A DNA stretch of 64,000 nucleotides from assembly GCF_003058265.1 (NCBI RefSeq), contig NZ_QBUK01000004.1, positions 248,001-312,000 on the forward strand, written 5' to 3'. The notes under the pieces are model-generated. The model saw only the letters and a list, made by a program, of their open reading frames with translations. It was not told the DNA's origin and made no database searches. This DNA is from Flagellimonas amoyensis (lineage in GTDB: Bacteria; Bacteroidota; Bacteroidia; Flavobacteriales; Flavobacteriaceae). The stretch's first letter is position 1, and every line of letters begins with the position of its first letter. Below, one piece after another: positions 39,266-46,131 of the stretch. The translations under genes and the position numbers were made by a program.

Positions 39266-40372
39266 TTACAAGGTATCGATTATCTTGCTCAGTCGCCCTG
39301 TAATGTCATCGATGTTGCCTATCCCGTTCACGGAATGGAATTTCCCCTGTTTTTCGTAGTAGGCCTTTAACGGGGCCGTTTTCTCGTTGTATTCGTCAAA
39401 GCGGTTACGGATCTTGTCCTCATCCTGATCATCGGAACGACCACTGCTCTTACCGCGTTCCAGTAATCGCGCCACCAACACATCATCATCAGCCTCTAGG
39501 GCAATAGTGGCATCCACCTTCATGTTCTTGGATTCCAAAAAGTTGTCCAGTGCCTCTGCTTGGGCAGCCGTGCGTGGAAAACCATCAAAAATGAAACCTG
39601 CTGCATCCGGGCTTTTCTCCACCTCGTCCTTCAGCATGTCTATCGTTACCTCATCCGGCACCAAATCGCCCTTATCTATAAAGGACTTGGCCAATTTGCC
39701 CAGATCGGTCCCGTTTTTAATGTTGTAGCGGAAAACATCCCCTGTGGATATGTGTTTCAGGTTATACTTTTCCTTCAAGAACCCTGCTTGGGTCCCTTTT
39801 CCAGCTCCTGGCTTTCCAAAAAGCACTAGGTTGATCATATCTGATTCATTTAATTGGTAAACTTCCCTAAGATTTCTGCCCAATTCGTTGTAGTCCAGCC
39901 CATACCCCACAATAAAATTATCGGGAATCTCCAGGCCCACATAGTCGATGGCATACTCACCATTATATACTTCGGCCTTGTAAAAAAGGGCCGCTATCTT
40001 AAATTCCTTCACATTGGTATGGGAAAACAGGTGCACCAACTGTTTCAGGGTACGGCCCGTATCCACCACATCCTCCAAAATGATCACGCTCTTGCCCTCG
40101 ATCTCTTCCGGCGCGTCCAACAAGGTTTCCACGATTCCCGTGGAAGTCAACCCTTGATAAGAGCTCAACCGCACAAAGGAAACCTCACAGGGATTCTGGT
40201 AGGCTTTCAAAAAATCGGACACGAACATAAAGGCCCCATTCAGCACACCCACAAAGAGAGGCGTCTCGTCCTTGTAGTCTTTGGCAATATCTTCGGCCAT
40301 TTTCTTGATGGCGGCAAGGATTTCCTCTTCCTTTAAGTAGGGCTTAAAAAACTTGTCGTGAAGCTTGATCAA
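39266..40372 (-). CDS. Fused hypoxanthine phosphoribosyltransferase - adenylate kinase
   Basis: Bifunctional purine enzyme of 368 residues. Residues ~1-178 are an HPRT-type phosphoribosyltransferase with the PRPP motif VIILEDVVDTGRTL. Residues ~180-368 are adenylate kinase with P-loop GKPGAGKGTQ, FIFDGFPRT and a short lid (LLERGKSSGRSDDQD). The start is taken as TTG 40372 (reads MIKLHDKFF, the sequence I expect at the N-terminus of homologues), because a TATCTTTG promoter element lies at 40406-40399, after any upstream ATG (40474). Longer starts would run through both divergent promoters. It replaces the adk absent from the spc cluster. Confidence 0.9.
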   Translation of the reverse strand: MIKLHDKFFKPYLKEEEILAAIKKMAEDIAKDYKDETPLFVGVLNGAFMFVSDFLKAYQNPCEVSFVRLSSYQGLTSTGIVETLLDAPEEIEGKSVIILEDVVDTGRTLKQLVHLFSHTNVKEFKIAALFYKAEVYNGEYAIDYVGLEIPDNFIVGYGLDYNELGRNLREVYQLNESDMINLVLFGKPGAGKGTQAGFLKEKYNLKHISTGDVFRYNIKNGTDLGKLAKSFIDKGDLVPDEVTIDMLKDEVEKSPDAAGFIFDGFPRTAAQAEALDNFLESKNMKVDATIALEADDDVLVARLLERGKSSGRSDDQDEDKIRNRFDEYNEKTAPLKAYYEKQGKFHSVNGIGNIDDITGRLSKIIDTL

Positions 40373-40398
40373 TGTTCTGCTATTAATGGTCAGGTTGG

Positions 40399-40406
40399 CA
40401 AAGATA
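40399..40406 (-). promoter_or_regulatory. -7 element of the hpt-adk promoter
   Basis: TATCTTTG on the minus strand, a perfect TAnnTTTG. It lies 26 bp upstream of the TTG start. The -33 TTTG is not conserved (TGGA at the right spacing), so the promoter is supported by one element only. Confidence 0.6.
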
Positions 40407-40436
40407 GTATTTTTGGGGTGGTATGTCCACCTATCT

Positions 40437-40467
40437 TTTATCCCTTCAAGGAATTCATGTATTTTTG
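40437..40467 (+). promoter_or_regulatory. Promoter of purK-purE
   Basis: TTTA (40437-40440), 19 bp, then TATTTTTG (40460-40467): seven of eight fixed bases match TTTG-N19-TAnnTTTG. The purK ATG is 23 bp downstream. Divergent from the hpt-adk promoter, about 50 bp apart. Confidence 0.7.
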
Positions 40468-40490
40468 CTTTCATTCCAATTCGCTGATCA

Positions 40491-41648
40491 ATGCAATTTT
40501 TTTCATCCGATTTTAAACTGGGCATCTTGGGAGGAGGCCAATTGGGCAAAATGATGCTCTACGAAACCCGCAAATGGGACATCCGCACAAAGGTGATGGA
40601 TGCCTCGCCCGAAGCCCCTTGCAAAATAGCCTGCAACGAATTTGTGCTGGGCGATTTGATGGATTTTGATGCCGTTTACCATTTTGGGAAGGATGTGGAC
40701 GTACTCACCATCGAGATCGAAAACGTAAATGTGGACGCCCTTGAAAAACTGGAACATGAAGGCATCAAGGTCTACCCTCCCACCAAGACCCTTCGGACCA
40801 TACAGAACAAGGCCACACAGAAGCTTTTTTATACGGACCACGGCATCCCGACGGCACCGTTCACCCGTTTTGCCTATACTTCGGAAATCGAGGACAGCAT
40901 CCATAACGGAGGCCTCCAACTGCCCTTTGTGTGGAAAAGTGCGCAGTTTGGCTACGACGGCCAGGGCGTGAAAGTGGTGCGAAAACTGGAAGACCTCCAA
41001 GACCTACCCAATGTGGAATGCATTGCAGAGCAAATGATCGGTTTTAAAAACGAATTGGCCGTTATCGTGACAAGGAGCACCAAAGGTGAGGTGAAGACCT
41101 ACCCCGTGGTGGAGATGGAATTTCACCCCGAGGCCAACCAAGTGGAATATGTGATCTGTCCCGCCCGAATCGATGCGACCGTTGCCCAAAAGGCGCAGGA
41201 AATTGCACTGAAGGTCTCGGAACAAATGAAACATATTGGCCTGCTTGCCGTGGAAATGTTCCAGACCCAGGACGATGAGATCTTGGTGAACGAAGTGGCT
41301 CCAAGACCGCACAACAGCGGACACTACAGCATAGAAGCCAGCTATACCAACCAGTTTGAACAACACATCCGTGCCATTTTGGGACTTCCCTTGGGAAAAA
41401 CCGACAGCAAGGTGGCCGGCATCATGGTCAACTTGGTGGGGGCCGAAGGACATACGGGCGATGTGGTCTATGAAAACATGGCCGACATCTTGGAAATGGA
41501 GGGCGTGACCCCGCACATTTATGGAAAAAGAGAGACAAGACCCTTCCGGAAAATGGGACACGTCACCATTGTGGACGAGGATATGGCCAGGGCCCGAAAA
41601 GTGGCCCAAGAAGTAAAGGAAACCATCAAGGTAATCACCAACAAATAG
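40491..41648 (+). CDS. purK: N5-carboxyaminoimidazole ribonucleotide synthase
   Basis: ATP-grasp enzyme of de novo purine synthesis that carboxylates AIR to N5-CAIR. The 385 residues open MQFFSSDFKLGILGGGQLGKM, the PurK nucleotide-fold start. The ATP-grasp core has FVWKSAQFGYDGQGVKVV and LVNEVAPRPHNSGHYSIEA, with the conserved Arg-Pro-His-Asn-Ser-Gly. It pairs with purE 50 bp downstream. With hpt-adk divergent next door this is a small purine locus. Confidence 0.96.
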   Translation: MQFFSSDFKLGILGGGQLGKMMLYETRKWDIRTKVMDASPEAPCKIACNEFVLGDLMDFDAVYHFGKDVDVLTIEIENVNVDALEKLEHEGIKVYPPTKTLRTIQNKATQKLFYTDHGIPTAPFTRFAYTSEIEDSIHNGGLQLPFVWKSAQFGYDGQGVKVVRKLEDLQDLPNVECIAEQMIGFKNELAVIVTRSTKGEVKTYPVVEMEFHPEANQVEYVICPARIDATVAQKAQEIALKVSEQMKHIGLLAVEMFQTQDDEILVNEVAPRPHNSGHYSIEASYTNQFEQHIRAILGLPLGKTDSKVAGIMVNLVGAEGHTGDVVYENMADILEMEGVTPHIYGKRETRPFRKMGHVTIVDEDMARARKVAQEVKETIKVITNK

Positions 41649-41698
41649 CAAACTATCAAGTTCAGGTTTGGTATTTGGGATTTAAAGATTGAAATTTT

Positions 41699-42190
41699 AT
41701 GAAAAAAGTAGCCGTGATCATGGGAAGCACCAGCGACCTTCCCGTTATGCAAGACGCCATTGATATATTGAAAGAATTTGGGATCACCGTTGACGTGGAC
41801 ATTGTTTCCGCGCACCGCACTCCTGAAAAATTGTTCGATTTTGGCAAAAATGCCCACACAAACGGATATTCGGTGATCATTGCCGGGGCCGGAGGGGCCG
41901 CCCACTTGCCCGGAATGGTAGCTTCATTGTCCCCATTGCCCGTGATAGGCGTGCCCGTAAAGAGCAGCAACTCCATAGATGGTTGGGATTCCGTCCTCTC
42001 CATTCTCCAGATGCCCGGCGGGGTGCCCGTGGCCACCGTAGCGCTGAATGGCGCCAAGAATGCGGGCATATTGGCCGCACAGATCATAGGCAGTTCCAAT
42101 CCGGAGATCCTGAACAAGATCCAATCCTACAAGGAAGGACTGAAGGAGAAAGTCATCAAAGGAGCCGAAGAGGTGCGGAAAATGAAATAA
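41699..42190 (+). CDS. purE: N5-carboxyaminoimidazole ribonucleotide mutase
   Basis: Class I PurE converting N5-CAIR to CAIR, 163 residues. It shows the phosphate loop VIMGSTSDLPVMQDA (~7-21), SAHRTPEKL with the catalytic His, and AGAGGAAHLPGMVA, all class I signatures. It normally forms an octamer. Cotranscribed with purK. Confidence 0.97.
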   Translation: MKKVAVIMGSTSDLPVMQDAIDILKEFGITVDVDIVSAHRTPEKLFDFGKNAHTNGYSVIIAGAGGAAHLPGMVASLSPLPVIGVPVKSSNSIDGWDSVLSILQMPGGVPVATVALNGAKNAGILAAQIIGSSNPEILNKIQSYKEGLKEKVIKGAEEVRKMK

Positions 42191-42256
42191 ACCGCCAATC
42201 ACAACCTCTTTACTTTGTAAAGCCTCTGGCTATCATACACTATTATCGATTTACCC

Positions 42257-44287
42257 ATGAACAACCCACTATTGGAGCCTTTTGACCAAGCTCCGTTTTC
42301 CAAAATAAAGAACGAACACTTCAAACCGGCTTTTCTTCAGGCCATCGATGATGCCAAAAAGGAAATCGACGACATCGTGGAAAACCCGGATGCCCCCACT
42401 TTCCAAAACACCTTGGAGGCCTTGGATTTTGCAGGGCAGCAGTTGGACCGTATTTCCAGTGTGTTTTTCAATCTGAATTCCGCGGAGACCAATGAGGACA
42501 TTCAAAAGATAGCCCAAGAAGTGTCTCCCCTTTTGTCCGAATTCAGCAATGACATCACCCTGAACCAAGGCCTTTTTGAACGCATCAAGGCGGTCTATGA
42601 GCAGAGAGATGTTTTGAAACTCACTCCCGAGCAGCAAACCCTTTTGGAAAAGAAATACAAAAGCTTTAGCAGGAACGGGGCCAATTTGAACGATTCGGAT
42701 AAAAAGCGATTACGGGAAATCGATGCCGAACTTTCCAAACTGAAATTAAAGTTTGGGGAAAACGTTTTGGCCGAGACCAACAAGTACGAAATGCACCTTA
42801 CCGATGAGGAAGACCTCAAAGGTCTGCCCGAAGGCGAAAAAGAAGCCGCTGGGCAGTTGGCCGAATCCAAGGGGAAAGACGGCTGGCTCATCACGTTGGA
42901 TTACCCCAGCTATATCCCCTTCATGAAATATGCAGAGAACAGGGAGTTGCGGAAGGAGCTTTCCATTGCGTTTGGCAGTAAGGGTTTTCATGGAGATGAA
43001 CTGGACAACCAGGAAAATATCCTAAAAATAGTTTCATTGCGCCACGAACGTGCCAACCTTCTGGGCTATGCCACCCATGCCCATTTTGTTCTGGAAGAAC
43101 GTATGGCTGAAACCCCGGAAAAAGTAATGGATTTTCTGAACGAGCTGCTCGAAAAGGCAAAACCCGCCGCAGAAAGGGAGTTTGGGGAACTGGAGGCATT
43201 TGCCAAAGATCTGGACCAAATAGACCGATTGGAAAAATGGGACAGTGCCTTCTATTCTGAAAAGTTGAAGCAAAAGCTCTTCAATCTGGATGATGAGAAG
43301 CTAAAACCGTATTTCAAACTGGAAAATGTGATCAACGGCGTTTTTAAAGTGGCCGAAAAACTCTTCGGACTTAGGTTCAACGAAGTCCAGACCATAGAAA
43401 AATACCATCCGGATGTAAAGACGTATGAAGTGTATGACGACAAAAACAACTTCATTTCACTCTTCTATGCCGACTTCCATCCCAGACCCGGAAAGCGTGG
43501 TGGAGCTTGGATGACCTCGTTCAAATCCCAGTACACGCTGAACGGAAAGAACAACAGGCCCCACATTTCCAACGTCTGCAATTTCACCAAGCCGACCAAA
43601 TCCAAACCCTCACTGCTCACCTTCAATGAGGTGACCACACTTTTCCATGAATTCGGGCACGGGCTACACGGCATGTTGGCCGACACCACCTACCCTAGCC
43701 TTTCGGGCACTTCGGTGTATTGGGATTTTGTGGAACTGCCCAGTCAGGTCATGGAAAATTGGTGTTATGAGAAAGAGGCCCTGGAACTTTTTGCATTTCA
43801 TTATGAGACCGGGGAGTTGATCCCCATGGAATTGGTGGAAAAAATAAAGGAATCCGCTACCTTTCAGGAAGGAATGGCCACGGTGCGCCAATTGAGCTTT
43901 GGCTTTTTGGACATGGCATGGCACAGCAACGATCCATCCAACATCAAAGATGTAAAAGCATACGAGGCCAAGGCGTTTGAAGGCACGGACTTGTTCCCCG
44001 ATACCCCCCAAACCTGTATGAGCACATCGTTTTCCCATATTTTCCAAGGAGGCTATTCCTCTGGATACTACAGCTACAAATGGGCCGAAGTGCTGGATGC
44101 GGATGCTTTTGCCCATTTCAAAGAGAATGGCATTTTCAGCAAAGCGGTCGCCGATAAGTTCAAGGAAAATGTGCTCTCCAAAGGAGGAACGGAGAACCCG
44201 ATGGAACTCTACAAACGTTTCAGGGGAGCGGAACCCAATATCGATGCGCTCTTGGAAAGGGCCGGACTCATCAAAAAAGCAAGCTAA
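42257..44287 (+). CDS. M3-family metallopeptidase (oligopeptidase A / Dcp-like)
   Basis: Zinc oligopeptidase of the thimet-oligopeptidase family, 676 residues, no signal peptide, so probably cytoplasmic and degrading short peptides. The zinc motif HEFGH is at residues 464-468, with the third ligand Glu in the following helix region (YWDFVELPSQVMENW). Substrate-loop features such as GYSSGYYSYKWAEVLDADAF are present. Dcp and oligopeptidase A cannot be separated by eye. Confidence 0.92.
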   Translation: MNNPLLEPFDQAPFSKIKNEHFKPAFLQAIDDAKKEIDDIVENPDAPTFQNTLEALDFAGQQLDRISSVFFNLNSAETNEDIQKIAQEVSPLLSEFSNDITLNQGLFERIKAVYEQRDVLKLTPEQQTLLEKKYKSFSRNGANLNDSDKKRLREIDAELSKLKLKFGENVLAETNKYEMHLTDEEDLKGLPEGEKEAAGQLAESKGKDGWLITLDYPSYIPFMKYAENRELRKELSIAFGSKGFHGDELDNQENILKIVSLRHERANLLGYATHAHFVLEERMAETPEKVMDFLNELLEKAKPAAEREFGELEAFAKDLDQIDRLEKWDSAFYSEKLKQKLFNLDDEKLKPYFKLENVINGVFKVAEKLFGLRFNEVQTIEKYHPDVKTYEVYDDKNNFISLFYADFHPRPGKRGGAWMTSFKSQYTLNGKNNRPHISNVCNFTKPTKSKPSLLTFNEVTTLFHEFGHGLHGMLADTTYPSLSGTSVYWDFVELPSQVMENWCYEKEALELFAFHYETGELIPMELVEKIKESATFQEGMATVRQLSFGFLDMAWHSNDPSNIKDVKAYEAKAFEGTDLFPDTPQTCMSTSFSHIFQGGYSSGYYSYKWAEVLDADAFAHFKENGIFSKAVADKFKENVLSKGGTENPMELYKRFRGAEPNIDALLERAGLIKKAS

Positions 44288-44356
44288 ATGCAGTAGCTGC
44301 GCAATGGACAGATGGTTTTGGACGAAAATTGGGACACATCTTACCCGCGACCATCC

Positions 44357-44383
44357 TTTGCAGCATAAAAACCACTATTTTTG
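44357..44383 (+). promoter_or_regulatory. Promoter of the ECF sigma gene
   Basis: TTTG (44357-44360), 15 bp, then a perfect TATTTTTG (44376-44383). Spacing is 4 bp short of the optimum. The sigma-factor ATG begins 13 bp after the element, so the transcript would have a leader of only about 6 nt. Confidence 0.6.
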
Positions 44384-44396
44384 CTACTTCTAAACT

Positions 44397-44951
44397 ATGG
44401 GCAAGCACGAACTTCATCCGCAGAATTGGGTAGATCTCTATGCAGATTACCTTTTCAACTACGCCGTAGCCAGGGTCAGCGATGCAGAAATTGCCAAGGA
44501 TCTGGTGCAGGAAACCTTTTTTGCCGGACTCAATTCTTCCAAAAACTACAAGGGTGATGCCGCCGAGCGTACCTGGCTGGTCTCCATATTGAAACGAAAG
44601 GTCATAGACCACTACCGCAAGAGCAATTCCAAAAAAGGAAAAGCTGAGGTTCGCATCAATTATAGTGCGGATTCCGAATCTGAAGGAGATTGGTTGGAAG
44701 AGCAAGTGGCCGACCCTTTTACCAGGGATGGGGACAATATATTGGAGAACGAGGAGCTGGGGCTGGCCTTGCAGGAGTGTTTGGACAAATTGCCCAAAAA
44801 GCAGGCCCAAGTCTTTAAGATGAAGACCATCCAAGGAATGGAAACTGAAGATATTTGTAATGAGTTGGACATTAATCCGTCCAATTTGTGGGTAATGATC
44901 CATAGGGCAAGGACCTCGCTTATGGGTTGTATGAACGAAAATTGGTTTTAG
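44397..44951 (+). CDS. ECF-type RNA polymerase sigma factor
   Basis: Sigma-70 family ECF factor, 184 residues. Region 2 (~15-85) contains YLFNYAVARVSDAEIAKDLVQ and the -10-binding AAERTWLVSILKRKVIDHYRK. Region 4 (~125-180) contains LDKLPKKQAQVFKMKTIQG and the recognition-helix part DINPSNLWVMIHRARTSL. It is paired with a 76-residue zinc-finger protein encoded 2 bp downstream. The regulon is not visible. Confidence 0.95.
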   Translation: MGKHELHPQNWVDLYADYLFNYAVARVSDAEIAKDLVQETFFAGLNSSKNYKGDAAERTWLVSILKRKVIDHYRKSNSKKGKAEVRINYSADSESEGDWLEEQVADPFTRDGDNILENEELGLALQECLDKLPKKQAQVFKMKTIQGMETEDICNELDINPSNLWVMIHRARTSLMGCMNENWF

Positions 44952-44953
44952 CT

Positions 44954-45184
44954 ATGAAGATTTCATGCGAAGAGGCGTCACATATCTGTAACAAATCCCA
45001 ATACAAGGAGGCAAGCTTTTGGGACATTGTAAAGCTTCGGTTCCATCTTTGGAACTGCAAGACCTGTAAAACGTATTCCAAAAAGAATTCCAAGTTGACT
45101 TCCCTTTGTGATCGCGCAGGTCTTTCCACGCTGTCCGAACACGATAAGGAATGTATGAAACGTGACCTTGAAAAAAGGCTCTAA
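44954..45184 (+). CDS. Small ZAS-like anti-sigma factor partner
   Basis: A 76-residue protein starting MKISCEEASHICNKSQY at ATG 44954, 2 bp after the sigma stop; an upstream in-frame ATG lies inside the sigma gene. The segment RFHLWNCKTCKTY has the His-x3-Cys-x2-Cys of zinc-binding anti-sigma proteins. There is no membrane helix, so any sigma inhibition would be cytosolic. It overlaps the stop of the convergent membrane-protein gene by 4 bp. Confidence 0.8.
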   Translation: MKISCEEASHICNKSQYKEASFWDIVKLRFHLWNCKTCKTYSKKNSKLTSLCDRAGLSTLSEHDKECMKRDLEKRL

Positions 45185-46011
45185 AAAAACCGCTCCACCC
45201 ACCAGAACATCCCAAACCAGAAGACCGGGATGGCCTCTACCCAAAACGATACAAAGTATCGGGATTTCATTCTTTTATTGGCGATAAGCACCAAAATCAA
45301 GACCAGCGTAAGGCCCAACCTCAGTTCCATCTCAACGTGATGGACCCCATCTTTCAAAAAAGTCAGCAGAAAAAAGACGACGGCCAGTGTAATCCCCAAA
45401 TTTTGGGTCCGTCTTATCCCTAAAACCTGCGGCAAGGTCCTCAAATCTATATCGTCCCATTGCAAGTCCCTGATCTCAAAAGGGATGATCAGCACCAACA
45501 CCAACAACACCCGTTGCAGAAAAAGCACCCAAAAATCCCAATCAATCGGTATCTGCGCATCCAGAACAGGCAAAAGCACCGTGAAACCGGCCCACACAAA
45601 GGCCACAATATAGATTTTCAACCCGCCCAGGCTCCTTAGGTTTTTTGCACTGGGCAGAAATGGAACGGCATACAATGCGGACAATAGGCCCAAAATCACC
45701 GTGGCCCACCAAATCTTGGCGTGCAGTTGCAACAAAAAATACAGTGCAAAGCCAAACGACACAAAACTGAAAATTTGGATGACTTTGTGATAGGCATTGG
45801 AAACGATCAAATATTTGTAGGCCTCCACCCCATATTTGATGAAATTGTAACAGACGATCACCCCAAAAAAAATGAATCCCATTAGGTTGATATCGGAAGA
45901 AATGCCCAACAAATGAAAGGTGACCCCGGCCAACGACAATACGGACAAGGCCACATGGATGCTGGCATCCAGATAAAAATCAAAAATGAACTTCAATGTC
46001 TTCATCTTCAC
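45181..46011 (-). CDS. UbiA-like polytopic membrane protein
   Basis: A 276-residue protein with about eight or nine membrane helices. The pattern IIPFEIRDLQWDDIDLRTLPQVLGIRR resembles in position and form the second Asp motif of UbiA prenyltransferases (here split as RDLQWDDID and TLPQVLG). The first motif, normally NDxxDxxxD, appears as YNFIKYGVEAY, without Asp, so prenyl-diphosphate chemistry is doubtful. The product is either an aberrant UbiA-fold enzyme or an unrelated membrane protein. It stands alone, divergent from gcvP. Confidence 0.6.
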   Translation of the reverse strand: MKMKTLKFIFDFYLDASIHVALSVLSLAGVTFHLLGISSDINLMGFIFFGVIVCYNFIKYGVEAYKYLIVSNAYHKVIQIFSFVSFGFALYFLLQLHAKIWWATVILGLLSALYAVPFLPSAKNLRSLGGLKIYIVAFVWAGFTVLLPVLDAQIPIDWDFWVLFLQRVLLVLVLIIPFEIRDLQWDDIDLRTLPQVLGIRRTQNLGITLAVVFFLLTFLKDGVHHVEMELRLGLTLVLILVLIANKRMKSRYFVSFWVEAIPVFWFGMFWWVERFF

Positions 46012-46103
46012 GGGTTTTCCCTTCGTTCTTAAACGGTTGATCAGTGGTTAACAACTTTGACCCACTCACCTTCAAAATTGCCCATTTTCATTGAATTTAT
46101 CCC

Positions 46104-46111
46104 TAATTTTG
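46104..46111 (+). promoter_or_regulatory. -7 element of the gcvP promoter
   Basis: TAATTTTG, a perfect TAnnTTTG, 20 bp before the gcvP start. No convincing -33 TTTG at proper spacing. No glycine-riboswitch-like sequence is seen in the 120-bp upstream region. Confidence 0.55.
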
Positions 46112-46131
46112 TGCACTTTATTGGATTGAAC

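Noticed and set aside
40373-40549. Upstream starts (40474 or 40549) for the HPRT-adenylate kinase gene.
   Set aside because: They would put the TATCTTTG element inside the coding region, reach into or almost to purK, and add residues not expected in the family.
46012-46131. Possible glycine riboswitch upstream of gcvP.
   Set aside because: The 120-bp region lacks the paired aptamer pattern and has little GC-rich structure; a simple -7 element explains it.
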